Shown here piece after piece: positions 26,215 to 40,186 of a DNA stretch of 64,000 nucleotides (position 1 is its first letter; every line of letters starts with the position of its first letter). A model generated the notes under the pieces. It made no database searches and was not told the origin of the DNA. It saw only the letters and a list, made by a program, of their open reading frames with translations. Both the position numbers and the translations under genes were made by a program. Source of the DNA: Euglena gracilis (taxonomy: Eukaryota > Euglenozoa > Euglenophyceae > Euglenales > Euglenaceae); assembly GCA_900893395.1 (NCBI GenBank), contig CAAHFI010382145.1, positions 1 through 64,000 of the forward strand, in the 5' to 3' direction.

Positions 26215-26287
26215 GCCCCCATCGTCTAGAGGCCTAGGACATCTCCCTTTCACGGAGGCAACGGGGATTCGAATTCCCCTGGGGGTA
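26215..26287 (+). tRNA. trnE-UUC: tRNA-Glu (UUC)
   Basis: Acceptor GCCCCCA pairs with TGGGGGT (G-U at the end). The anticodon arm CTCCCTTTCACGGAG gives UUC. This tRNA also feeds chlorophyll synthesis through glutamyl-tRNA reductase in plastids. Confidence 0.95.
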
Positions 26288-26293
26288 ATTTAT

Positions 26294-26366
26294 GCGGGTA
26301 TAGCTCAGTTGGTAGAGCGTGGTCCTTCCAAGTCCAATGTCGCGTGTTCGAATCACGTTACCCGCT
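26294..26366 (+). tRNA. trnG-UCC: tRNA-Gly (UCC)
   Basis: Acceptor strands GCGGGTA and TACCCGC pair perfectly, and the anticodon loop CTTCCAA gives UCC. No intron. It lies 6 nt after trnE and 60 nt before psbB. Confidence 0.95.
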
Positions 26367-26426
26367 TTTAACTTTTTGTCTTTATAGAAAGTTAATTTTT
26401 AATTTTTATGATATTTTTAATATACT

Positions 26427-29400
26427 ATGGGATGTGCGATTCGTAAAATTTGGATCTTATTTTTAAAAAAATTTTTTGTCCATGTAAATTAAATTTTTAC
26501 TCTTAATTTTCCGATATTTTAGTAGTTTAGTTTTTATTATCGAAAGAATTTTTTTATCTTTAAATTTTCTTATGTTTATAAAGAAAAATAATTTGGAACT
26601 TTAGTAGGAAATGTTTATACGATCATTTTGTAGTTTTTGTTATTTGTTTCCATGTTTTATTAAAAAATAATTTATTTATTCCTCTAATTTATTTTTGTTA
26701 TTAATAAATGAATGATCATTTCATTAAAAGAATAATAAAGCGGATAAAAAAAACGAAAAATATATATTAAATTTTATAAGGATGATTTTTTAATCAGAAT
26801 TATATCTAAGTTATTTTAAGTATTTTTTGCGTTTTCTAATCTTTTAAGATTATATAATTGAGTAGCCGTATGTTATTGAATTAACAAGTACGGTTTCGGA
26901 TAAAAAACTTTTTAATTATTAAAGTTGATTTTACCTGCCTTGGTATCGTGTTGTGATTTTTAGTTTTTTACTTATAAATGATATTTATAGTTTTAAAAAT
27001 TTCCTTATAGTTTATTTTTTGATTTTTTAATAAAATTTTTAAAAATATTTGTTTTACATACTGTTGTTCTTAATGATCCAGGTCGTTTGATTTCTGTTCA
27101 TTTAATGCATACTGCATTAGTTTCAGGATGGGCTGGATCTATGGCCTTATATGAACTTGCTATTTTTGATCCTTCTGATGTTGCGCTAAATCCTATGTGG
27201 CGCCAAGGAATGTTTGTTCTTCCTTTTATGACACGTTTAGGGGTAACAAAATCTTGGGGTGCTTGGAGTGTTACAGGGGAATCTTTTTCGGATCCAGGAA
27301 TTTGGAGTTACGAAGGTGTAGCGGTAGCACATATAATTTTATCGGGTCTTTTATTTTTAGCTGCTATTTGGCATTGGGTTTATTGGGACCTTGATTTATT
27401 TCGTGATCCAGCTAGTGGTGAGTTAAAGTTAGATTTACCTAGAGTATTTGGAGTTCATTTATTCTTGTCTGGAGCATTATGTTTAGCTTTTGGAGTTTTC
27501 CATGTTACGGGTGTTTTTGGTCCTGGTATTTGGGTTTCTGATCCTTATGGTTTAAGTGGGAGTGCGATTCGTTTTTAATGTTCTTTTAATAATTTTATAT
27601 CGTTAAGAGATTTTTTATGAAATTTTTGTTCAATTAGGTGAAAAACCTTTTATTTTATTGAAATTATTGCGTTATCAATAAGAACGATAACTTATTTAAT
27701 TTTTTAACTGTAAAAAATTAACGATTTTTGGATAGATAATCTAAATATTGGCTATGCCATAGTTATATATTTTCTAATTAAATTTTGTATAATTTTTAAT
27801 TTTTCTTCTAATAAGATTAATTTTTTAGCAAAATTGTGGATAAGTGTGTCCTCAAGAATTTCATTTAGCAACAAAAAGCAACGAAATAATTTAGTTTCTA
27901 TCTTTGACATTTTTTGATATGTCTATTTTTAACTTTTTTAGAGGGGATGATTTAAACGGAAAAATTTTTTATTAATTTTTATTGACTTAAATCACACTTA
28001 TAAAAGTATCAAAATTATATTTTGATATATAAGTATTTGTTAAAATACAAGTACTTTATAAGTGAGTAGTTAAATGATTTAAAAATTTCATATTTAATTT
28101 CGGATGAAAGATTTTTAATCTATTCTTGCAAATTGAACCTGTTATTCCTTCTTGGGGTGCTGAAGGTTTTGATCCGTATAATGTAGGTGGAATTGCTTCT
28201 TTGCGAGTTGTAAAAGTTCATACTTATGAGTTAAAAGTTTTTAACTTTTTCTTACTTTAATACCTTTTATTCAATTTTTAATTTTTAGTAATAAAAAGCC
28301 AGGTAGATTTTTTTACTAAATAGCCATTTTTGTTTTAGGTTAGTTATATTTTTTGCAATAATATTTGCAGTTTATTAATATTCTTGATAAAAACTTTTTT
28401 TACAGTTTTGTGAGAGTTTGGCTGTTAAAGAAGCATAAAATTTATTTTATTTTATTTTGTTATTGTAATTTTTATTTTTTGTGTATGAAAATAATAACTA
28501 ATTAATTGTATTTTTTTCCAAAATTTTTTTTTACACTTTGATTCGAAATTTTTTCCTAAGTTTAGTATTTACGAATATTTTGTAAAAAAAGTTGAGTTAA
28601 AGATTTAAAAATAACTTATTTGTTTAGGTATTTTTAAATCTTTAAAATTTGTCCTAAATTTAGTATTAGGAAAAATTGATTAATAATTTTATTATTAATT
28701 AAAGCCGTGTGCATTTTTATTTTGCATGCACGGTTTTTTTGAGGAAATATAATAATTTATTTTCTATCAAGGCATCATATTGCTGCAGGTCTTTTAGGAC
28801 TTATTGCTGGTGGATTTCATGTTTTAGTTCGCCCTTCTCAACGCTTGTTTGTACTTTTACGTATGGGGAATATTGAAACTGTTCTTTCTAGTAGTATAGC
28901 TGCGGTTTTTTGGTCTGCATTTGTTGTTTCAGGCACTATGTGGTACGGTTCTGCTTCTACACCTATTGAGCTATTTGGTCCTACTCGATACCAATGGGAT
29001 AAAGGTTATTTTCAGGAAGAAATAGAAAGACGTGTTCAAGCTAGTTTATCTGATGGTTGTTCTTTGTCAGAAGCTTGGGGTGCTATTTCGCCTAAGTTAG
29101 CTTTTTATGATTATATTGGGAATAATCCAGCAAAAGGTGGATTATTTCGTTCTGGTCCTATGAATAATGGTGATGGTATAGCGACTGCATGGTTAGGTCA
29201 TGCAGTATTTATTGATAAGGAAGGTAATTCATTGTTTGTTCGTCGTATGCCTACTTTTTTTGAAACGTTTCCAGTAATATTATTAGATCAAAATGGTGTT
29301 GTTCGTGCCGATATTCCGTTTCGTCGTGCTGAGTCTAAATATAGTATTGAACAAGTAGGCGTTACTGTTCGTTTCTTCGGTGGTAGTTTCGATACTTTAA

Positions 29401-29699
29401 GTTTTAATGATCCTGCTACTGTGAAAAGATATGCACGACGTGCTCAGCTTGGAGAAATTTTTGACTTTAATCGTTCTATTTTACAGTCTGATGGTGTTTT
29501 TAGAAGTAGTCCAAGAGGCTGGTTTACTTTTGGTCATTTGTCTTTTGCTTTAATTTTCTTTTTTGGGCATATTTGGCATGGGGCAAGAACTTTATTTAAA
29601 TATTTGCTTGCTGGTATTGACCCTGATTTGGAGGAAGAGATTGAATTTGGTACTTTTGAAAAATTAGGTGATGATACAACTAAGAAAGAATTAGTTTAA
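26427..29699 (+). CDS. psbB: Photosystem II CP47 (spliced)
   Basis: CP47 is a chlorophyll-binding inner antenna of photosystem II with six membrane helices. Five exons can be read: ATGGGAT (26427-26433, only 7 nt), 26936-26950 (completing GLPWYRV), 27055-27561 ([18 protein letters not shown] onward to DPYGLSG), 28130-28200 ([17 protein letters not shown]) and 28770-29699 (RHHIAAG to the stop). The joined reading gives normal CP47 with no gap. The introns are group II (502 nt, domain V near 26857-26900), group III (104 nt, starting TTGTG), group II (568 nt) and group II (569 nt, starting TTGCG). It is followed by psbT on the same strand. Confidence 0.97.
26434..26935 (+). other. Group II intron after a 7-nt exon in psbB
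   Basis: Starts GTGCGATTCG right after ATGGGAT. A domain V hairpin (AGTAGCCGTATG ... AAGTACGGTTTCG) lies at about 26860-26900. The 3' exon continues the split codon to give MGLPWYRV. No internal frame. Confidence 0.85.
28201..28769 (+). other. Group II intron in psbB with a TTGCGAGTTGTAAAAGT start
   Basis: The domain V hairpin AGCCGTGTGC ... GCATGCACGG lies at about 28703-28735. Its first 17 bases are shared with atpA intron 2 on the other strand, and nearly with rps9 intron 2. Domain V is also almost the same as in atpA intron 2, indicating common descent of these introns. Confidence 0.8.
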
Positions 29700-29762
29700 T
29701 TATTATTTAATTAGTAAATTTGTTTTAGGAAATGTGCAAAGTTGTGAAAATTTTTTATTTTT

Positions 29763-31210
29763 ATGGAAGCTTTAGTTTATACATTCTGTGTGCTACGAAG
29801 TTGTATTCTTTTTACTTTAGGTAATTAAATTTAAATTAATAAAAGGGTGGATTAAGACTTTTCATAAACGCCTTTATTAAATTTTTTGTGGGGTATATTT
29901 TTGTGCGGTTTACCTAGGACAAAACAAGATTATATGTTTTAATTTTGTATTTTTGCATATTACTTTACTTAATTTATGGAGTTTTTATACTTTAAGCAAT
30001 TAAAACTAATTTTATAGATTTTATAGTTTGGTAGTGAATTTATATTTTATTATTTTGATTTGATTTTTTCGTATTTTTTTTATTTTAATTTAGTAGAAAA
30101 GGAAATTTTTACTATTTTGTAATTTTTAATTTCGATATTTTAATGTAATAATTATTTTTAAGTGCTTTTTTTTTTTTGTTCTTTTACACGGTTGTTATAT
30201 CTTTTTGTCGAGGAAATTGTAATTACATTTAATTCTTTTATTTTTGAATTAATTTTTATTAAGATGATTTGGGATAGAAACGATTTCTGAAAAATATAAT
30301 TTTTATTAAAGGTATCATATAATTACTTTTATGGTTATTTTAATTGATCGATAATTTTTTATTAATCTTGGATTGTCCACGATATCATTTCAGGCGGGTA
30401 AAGATTTTTTATCTTTATTCTTTTGATGATTTTAGTTTTTTGGGTGAGCCAGATGCTTAGGAATTAGCTTGTCCGGTTCTTTAGGGAATTTTTTTTACCT
30501 TATATTTGATTTTACTGTTTTTATTTTAATTAAGGATGATTTTTTTTGGATTGATTATTTTTTGTTGTAAATATTATTTTATTGCTTTTTTTTGTTGATA
30601 ATATTGATATGTTTTGAAATTTTGAAGTTTCAATAAAATTTATGAAAAATTTGTATTTTTTGTAAATTATTTTTTTACTGTAGTCGTTTTCCTTTTTAAT
30701 GCAGTTCTGTTAGGTCTTTTAGTATAATTTTATTTTACTGTAATTACTTAATCTTTATTAGTGTTTTTTTCATTTTTTTCAACGAAATCAATTATAATTG
30801 TTTAAATATGTAATTTTTCTTCAATACGAATTATATTAATTTTATTTTTTTAGAAATTTCTAGTGTATTTATAAAGCTTTGTGATATACATATCAAGCAT
30901 AGTTTGGTGACAATTATTTTTTATTTTTAGTCTTTTTTTTTACATTGAGTTTTATATAATTTTTAATTTTCATAAATATTTTTGAAGTTTATAAAACGTA
31001 TTATATATATTTAAAATATATGAGGATTTTAACTACTAGAATAGTTGTTAATATTATTTTATTTTAAAAATTTATATTTGAGCTTTGTGTAATAGTATAA
31101 TACTTGTAAAGTTCTTTTAGGAGGGTTTCCTTACTTAACTATTGATAGGTACTTTAGGCGTTATTTTTTTTGCTATTTTTTTCCGTGAATCTCCACGTAT
31201 TAATAAATAA
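29763..31210 (+). CDS. psbT: Photosystem II protein T (spliced)
   Basis: PsbT is a single-helix subunit at the photosystem II dimer interface. Exon 1 (29763-29787) reads MEALVYTF plus one base; exon 2 (31140-31210) continues LLIGTLGVIFFAIFFRESP and ends RINK. The joined 32-residue product matches the family throughout. Between the exons is a very long 1352-nt intron with at least three domain V-like hairpins. It lies 64 nt after psbB on the same strand and converges on psbH. Confidence 0.93.
29788..31139 (+). other. Complex twintron in psbT (1352 nt)
   Basis: Begins GTGTGCTACG. Domain V-like stem-loops stand at about 30444-30485 (GAGCCAGATGC ... GCTTGTCCGGTTC), 30874-30912 (AAGCTTTGTGAT ... 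AAGCATAGTTTGG) and 31079-31115 (GAGCTTTGTG ... TTGTAAAGTTC). Only the last is at the normal distance from a 3' splice site, so at least two introns appear to be nested. Nested psbT (ycf8) introns are known in Euglena. Confidence 0.75.
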
Positions 31211-31355
31211 TTATTCTTATTATCTTTCAATTTTCGATGTGATTTAATTTTTATTAACTTATAAAAAAGTTAATAAAAATTTTAAAAAGAAAAAGAAATA
31301 AAAAATAAATAAAATGAAATTTTCACAACAGTTTTAATTTGTTATTTATTTCATT

Positions 31356-31568
31356 TTATTTAATGTCAAGAATTACTGAAGAGTTGTATATTTCTAAAAT
31401 TATTGTTAAAAAAATTGCGAATAAAGTCATAAAAATTAACATTATTCCAGCTGTCCCCCAGCCAGGAAGAACTTTTCCATATTTAGAATTTAAAGGTTTT
31501 AATATTGTTCCTAAAGTAGTTGTTTTACCTTTAGAATTTGATGTTTTGTTTTTTGAAATAGTTGTCAT
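31356..31568 (-). CDS. psbH: Photosystem II phosphoprotein H
   Basis: 70 aa, one membrane helix. On the minus strand it reads [20 protein letters not shown], then the conserved [16 protein letters not shown], the helix, and [15 protein letters not shown]. The Thr/Ser-rich N terminus is the phosphorylation region in this family. No intron. It faces psbT tail to tail (145 nt between stops) and follows psbN, 51 nt away, on the same strand. Confidence 0.96.
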   Translation of the reverse strand: MTTISKNKTSNSKGKTTTLGTILKPLNSKYGKVLPGWGTAGIMLIFMTLFAIFLTIILEIYNSSVILDIK

Positions 31569-31619
31569 AATATTAAATTTAATAATTTTTAACTTTCTTT
31601 TGAAATTACCTATTTTATT

Positions 31620-31766
31620 TTAATTTTCATGTTCTTCAAAAGGATCTTTAAGTTTTCTTGACATTGGACCAAATCCCATGTAAATTGAGTATATTGTTGT
31701 ACTTATAATAAAAAAACCTAAAAAAATAGTTGATAAAAATGATATTATTTTAAATAAAAATTTATA
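31620..31766 (-). CDS. psbN: PsbN, 3' exon (5' exon not found)
   Basis: The minus strand gives FLGFFIISTTIYSIYMGFG, then PMSRKLKDPFEEHEN and a stop. This is the hydrophobic helix and DPFEEH tail of PsbN, a photosystem II assembly factor. An in-frame stop just upstream and the lack of a clear ATG suggest that the first few codons lie in a separate exon further upstream (above 31766), across an intron. Its order with psbH fits a small minus-strand unit. Confidence 0.8.
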   Translation of the reverse strand, partial: YKFLFKIISFLSTIFLGFFIISTTIYSIYMGFGPMSRKLKDPFEEHEN

Positions 31767-32012
31767 TTACTTTTATTTTAGTATATTATTTTTGGCTGAC
31801 TTTTTAAAATTAAAGAATTTTTATTCCAATTCGAAAATTGTTGGTTTTGATTTAATGTGTTTTATTTATATTCGTATATATTTGAGAATTTTAAGTTTTT
31901 AATATAAAATTTTTTGTGTATTTATATTGCATGAAGTTAGGTATAATGAATTCTTTTATCTTTATAATGCATACTTGAAATTTTAATTCTTGTTTGATAA
32001 GTTTCTCTTTTT

Positions 32013-34104
32013 ATGAGTCGAGTTTACGATTGGTTGTGCGGACCGAATTTAGCATATTAGGTTATAATTCCTGAAGATTTTTACTTAGCGTTTTTTAGCT
32101 ATTTGATAGTTTGAAGCCTAATTTCATATAAATTTAGAAAGTTATTTATAAAATTTTAATTATTTTATTGCTCCGTAATTTAGCATTTGTATGTTAAATA
32201 GCAAATTTTTTGCTTGTTAAACTTTTTCGGTAATGGAAAAAACTTTGTTTGTTACAGTATAATTTTTACTATTTTTTTTTTGAAAAAAGGGTTAACTTAA
32301 AGTTTTATGTTTTTGTTTTAGGATATTATAATTTGAATCAAAAATTTAATAAAAATTTCTAAGTACTATTTTAATCTAAGTTTAAATATTGATTAAAAAT
32401 AATTGGAAATACATAATATTTTTTATATATTTTAATTTTTATTAAATTAAATGTTATTTCTTAAAAGAATCAATATTTAAAATTACCTGTAAGTTTCAAA
32501 AGAAAATAAAAATTTTTATTTTTGTTACGAGTTATAAAGATCGCTTATCTAATTTTAGATAATTTTAGTTTTGACAAAAGCTGTGTATATGTAGTAATAT
32601 TTTTTCAGTTTGCGAATAAAGTATTATAATAAAGTTATACTTTAATTCATTTTAAATAATTGTAGTTGTGTTTTTCTAAGTTGTAGCTTCTCTGAATTAA
32701 TTTTTTAAGATATAATAATTTGAATATCATTTCTTTTATATTTTTACAAAATTAAAAAATAATATTTAGGATTCTATTAAACGGTTTTATTAAGGTAGGA
32801 AAAAATTCAATAAAATTCTTATTTTAATTGCGATTTGTTGTATTTGTTAATATGGAATTTTAACTGGTATTCGTTTTTAAGAATTATAAAGCAAAATGAT
32901 TATCTATATCTTGTTTTGTTTTTAAGGGAGCTTGCTTACCTGTACGAGGAAAGATTGGAGATTCAAGCGATTGCTGACGATGTTAGTGCGATTTGGTTTG
33001 TATTATTATTTTTCAATTCTAGATTATGATTATTTATTTACAAAAATCTTAATGAATAAATGCTTTAGTTTATAAATATTTAGTCTTAATTTTAAGATAA
33101 TTAATTGTTTTTATTAATAAATTTTTTTTTACATTTTAATTTGTTTTATAAAATTTTTTATGTTTTAAATTATAGATACTTTTTTATTTGAAATTTTATA
33201 GATTTGTTGGTTAGTAAAATGTTTATGATAAAATATTAGTAGTTTAAAAAGTTCTAAATTGTTTAAAATATATATGTTTTTTAATTATTTAATGTTATTT
33301 TTATTTTTTTAAATATTTATTGAATGTATTTATATTTGTTGTTTTTATAATACTAAATAAATTTTTTATAATTCAGAGACTTTTTAAAAGTTTATATAAA
33401 AGATCGATAAAACTATTTTTTAATAATAATTTTTTTATAAAAAGCCTTTTGATTATTTGATTAGTTATTTTTCAATCTTGTAGGGTTGGAAAACAATCAT
33501 TTTTTAAATGACTAGTTTTTGCAGTAAATATGTTCCTCCTCACGTAAACATTTTTTATTGTCTTGGTGGCATAACATTTACTTGTTTTATTATTCAAGTA
33601 GCTACTGGTTTTGCAATGACTTTTTATTATCGTCCAACTGTTACAGAAGCTTTTCTTTCTGTTAAATATATTATGAATGAAGTTAATTTCGGGTGGCTTA
33701 TTCGTTCAATTCATCGTTGGTCCGCTAGTATGATGGTTTTAATGATGATATTACATGTTTGCCGAGTTTATTTAACTGGTGGGTTTAAAAAACCTAGAGA
33801 GTTAACTTGGGTTACGGGTATAATTTTGGCAATTTTAACTGTTTCTTTTGGTGTTACAGGTTATTCTTTACCTTGGGATCAAGTTGGTTATTGGGCAGTT
33901 AAAATTGTAACAGGTGTTCCCGAAGCTATTCCATTAATTGGAAATTTTATTGTTGAGTTATTGAGAGGAAGTGTTAGTGTGGGACAGTCTACTTTAACTC
34001 GTTTTTATAGTTTACATACATTTGTTTTACCTTTGTTAACAGCTACTTTTATGTTAGGACATTTTTTAATGATACGTAAACAAGGCATTTCTGGACCTTT
34101 ATAA
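32013..34104 (+). CDS. petB: Cytochrome b6 (spliced)
   Basis: Cytochrome b6 binds two b-type haems and one c-type haem in the cytochrome b6f complex. Exon 1 (32013-32035) encodes MSRVYDW plus two bases. Exon 2 (32945-32985) encodes [13 protein letters not shown]. Exon 3 (33521-34104) reads [16 protein letters not shown], with the c-haem Cys in FYCLGG, haem-ligand His in RWSASMM- and HTFVLPLL-type contexts, and the end KQGISGPL. Intron 1 is 909 nt, starts GTGCG and is probably nested; intron 2 is 535 nt, starting GTGCG. It heads the petB-atpB-atpE unit known as an operon in Euglena gracilis. Confidence 0.95.
32036..32944 (+). other. Long intron in petB, possibly a twintron
   Basis: Begins GTGCGGACCG. 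A domain V-like hairpin (AAGCTGTGTATATG ... TTCAGTTTGCG) lies near 32578-32617, over 300 nt before the 3' splice site, too far for a simple group II intron. A nested arrangement is the simplest reading. Confidence 0.55.
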
Positions 34105-34171
34105 AAATTCTTTGTGTTTATGATTTTTACGATGTATTTCTTAATTATAAGGAACCCTTGAGCCTTGTTTA

Positions 34172-37221
<3,050 letters not shown>

Positions 37222-37371
37222 AATTATTATTGACGTATTGTAAATAATTTTTAACTATATCTTACTTAAAAAGCTTTTATTAATATTTATTTAGTTATGC
37301 TTTGTTGAGTAAACATAATGTTTCCACTTTGTTTTTTTAGTTTGACTACGAAAAATTATAATTTTTTTACA

Positions 37372-39197
37372 ATGACATTAGATGTATCAATTAGTACGTT
37401 ACGAAGTTGCTTTTAGTTTATTAGGTATAAGTTAAAATAAAAGATAAGAAATAAAATTTTATTTATGTGTTTTTTTTAAGTTAAGTAAATTTTCCTTAAA
37501 TTGTATGTTTTTGGCTATTCATATTAATTAAAAAATTGGTTAATCTAATTGGTTAATCTTAATATTTTCAATAATTTGTTAATAAGTTTAGTAATTTTTC
37601 AAGTAGAACGTAAATAGGTTTTATTTTGGATTTTTTTTTAATAAAGAATAAACTTTTGACATATTTTTATTTAAAATTAAATGTTTAAGCTGTATGTTTT
37701 TTTTTACTTGTACAGTTTTTTAAGAGAAATTTTAGTTCGCTAATATATTTCTTTTTTCATTAAATTCTAGTTTAAATCTTTTTTCTTGAGTATTTATTTT
37801 TCAAAAGTTAATTTTTTAAATAATTTTCGTTTTTGGGGATTTTATTCTCTTTTTTAAACTTTTCTGTATGAAAAGTAAAATTATTTTATTTTTTGGTAAT
37901 TGAAATTTATTTATTATTTTAGTAGACCAATAAAAGCAAAGAGAATAGGTTTTAATTTAATTTTCTATAAATTTTTATTCTAAAGAAAATTTTACATTTT
38001 AGTTTTAATAAGTCTTGTTTTAGAGTTTTATATAATATAAAACAACCTAACCTTTTTTGCGATAGTATGTTGAAAAGCTAAATAAATCAACAATTTTTGT
38101 TTAGTTTGTGAATAAAATTTTCAAAATTGAATTTATATTTTCTACTTTACTTATTCCTGAAAGAGTTTTTTGGGAAAAACGAGTTGAAGAAATTATTCTT
38201 CCTACTTTAAGTGGTCAGATGGGGGTTCTTAAAGACCATGTGTGACACATTATTAAAACGTTTGTTAATTTTATTAATTATAATTTTTTGATAAATGCTT
38301 GTTTGAGATTTAACTTTACTTTTACTTTTAACCATATTAGTTAATTATTTTTATTTTCTGCATTAACATTTTGTTTGTGCGTGGTAGCTTTGAATATTTT
38401 CTAAAATTTAAAATTTACTTTTTTATAAATTATTTTTTATAAATAAGAAAAATTTAAAATTTTAAGATTAATATAATTTATAGTTTATTTTGAAAATGTA
38501 TATTTAAGTCTTGTTTTAGAAGAATATATTTAAACTGTTATTTTATAACTATTTAAAGTGTTTTTACATGTTTTAGAAAAAATTTTTAATAGTTTTAATT
38601 TTTTTAAAAACAATACTTGATAAACATAATTTGTAAGATATAATATTTGAATCTAAAAAATTTTTAAATTTGTATGCAATGGTAAGGAATGTGTATTTTT
38701 ATGTAAATTATTTACAAAATTTTTGTTTTTTTTTAGTACTTTTGATTCTATCACAATTTAGTTTTAGTCAATTTTTAAGCAAATTTTAAAAGATTTTTTG
38801 TTAAATGCCGTATGAGATTTAAATCTCCCGTACTGTATTGTTGGGGAAAAAATTAACTTAATTTATTAATTTTTAATGATAAATTTTTTTCTATCTAAAT
38901 ATTCCAATATTGACTGGATTAGATATAGGTATAATCTTAGTTCGTCAAAAGTCTTCTTCCGATTGGACTAGTTTGGTTGTAACAGGAGGTTTTGCATTAA
39001 TTAATAGCAATAACGTTACTATATTAGTCAATGAAGCAGAATTTGGTTCCGAAATTAATGTAGAACAAGCACAGATTTCTTATAATTCATCTAAACATGC
39101 TTTAGAAATGAATAAAGATATTAAGAGAAAATTTGAATTAACTTTAAATTTAAAAAAAGCACGTGCTAGATTCCAGGTCACTCAACTTAAAAAGTAG
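37372..39197 (+). CDS. atpE: ATP synthase CF1 epsilon subunit (spliced)
   Basis: Epsilon subunit, the rotor-associated regulator of CF1. Exon 1 (37372-37393) is MTLDVSI plus one base. Exon 2 (about 38144-38238) reads IPERVFWEKRVEEIILPTLS, then GQMGVLKDH. Exon 3 (about 38898-39197) reads NIPILTGLDIGIILVR to QLKK. Intron 2 is group II (about 659 nt, domain V at 38803-38840). Intron 1 is about 750 nt with a domain V 420 nt before the exon, suggesting nesting. It ends the petB-atpB-atpE unit; the accessory island begins just after it. Confidence 0.92.
37394..38143 (+). other. Probable twintron in atpE (intron 1)
   Basis: Starts GTACGTTACG. A domain V-like hairpin (AAGCTGTATG ... CTTGTACAGTTTT) lies at about 37686-37722, but the next exon begins only at about 38144. 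Group II introns end about 40-60 nt after domain V, so an internal intron must end near 37770 within a longer external one. Confidence 0.65.
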
Positions 39198-39468
39198 TTT
39201 AATTTATTGTTTTATTAAATTATACGTTTTTAATTTATGTTGATAGATTTTTTATAATAAAAATTTTTTCAATTATTAATAGTTTAAAATTATGTTTGTT
39301 TTATAGTATATTATTACTTAAACTATAAAATAGTGTAGTTAGTGTATTGAAACTGACAGTTTGATTTAAACGTTTTTGGTTTCGATTCACTCATTTATTC
39401 TTTAATTTAATTAAATTAAAATTCAAAATTCGACTTTTAGGCAAGAATTTAAGTAAAAAAAAAATGTT

Positions 39469-39699
39469 ATGTTATCCGAATATGATAATCTAAACTTTGA
39501 AAAGAGCGTTGAAGGTAAAGGTTCTTTTCTTAATAAAAACCAAATAGAATCTTATTTGGCCTTACGAAAAAAGAAAGGAAAAATATATAATTTAGATTCT
39601 GAATTTTGGCGTGCTTTTTGTGAATCTCACAATATTAATATGGAATCTATTTTAAATTTATATATATCGAATAAATCTATTTCTAGTAAGGATTGTTAA
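39469..39699 (+). CDS. Small ORF at the start of the island, 76 aa, unknown
   Basis: Reads MLSEYDNLNFEKSVEGKGSF and continues, mostly charged and helical, with a Lys-rich middle (LRKKKGK). I recognise no family. It lies 271 nt after atpE and runs into the region of the older Rep-like copy, so it may be an accessory gene of the same element or a chance frame. Confidence 0.35.
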   Translation: MLSEYDNLNFEKSVEGKGSFLNKNQIESYLALRKKKGKIYNLDSEFWRAFCESHNINMESILNLYISNKSISSKDC

Positions 39700-40186
39700 A
39701 ATACTATCTTATATTGTTGGACGAGATTACCTTAAAGGCAGAACCGCTAACTTTTATGCTTACATTAAAGTGGATAAACGATTAGATACGCGCTCGACTC
39801 GTTTTTTGGATTTGAGATTAAAAAAAGACTGTGAAGAGGTTACAGTTTGTGGAAATTATAGCGCAGCTAAGTCAGAAGAATATTCTATCGATTATATAAT
39901 AAAAATGGTTTTAAGTCAGAGAGCATATGGTATACAAGATTTTACTGATTCGTTAGTAATTAGTCCGTGTTTGTCTGTAAAATTAGATGATCATTACCAA
40001 ATGTTGTCACTTTGGAACCGCATGATAAAACTAGCTGAAAAAGGCAATATTTTTAAGGCTCTATCTCTTTTAAAAAAAGAAAGGCCAGATTACTACATCA
40101 AAAAATTTGTAGCAATTAAAAAAAATTTAAATGCAATTTTTATGTCTTTTAAAAATGATAAAAAATTAAATAGGGAGGTTTTATGA
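39680..40186 (+). mobile_element. Older Rep-like copy (fossil)
   Basis: This stretch is a diverged relative of the Rep-like gene that follows. The segment FYAYIKVDKRLDTRSTRFLDL corresponds to SYFVFIKKIDTKAANFFDI in the next gene, the YSIDYIIK segment to its LLDYLTK, and the NRMIKLAEKGNIFKAL region to its ERMIELAKKGEIADAM. A tandem duplication or two related insertions would explain this. It is more decayed than its neighbour and looks broken. Confidence 0.65.

Noticed and set aside
31339-31623. 94-codon plus-strand frame over psbH
   Set aside because: psbH on the minus strand explains the conserved sequence.
32835-33029. 64-codon frame in petB
   Set aside because: Only its middle ([13 protein letters not shown]) is real, as petB exon 2; the rest is intron.
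39325-39400. Possible tRNA-like sequence after atpE with a GGTTTCGATTC T-loop-like string
   Set aside because: The acceptor, D and anticodon arms could not be paired into a cloverleaf; at best it is a remnant.
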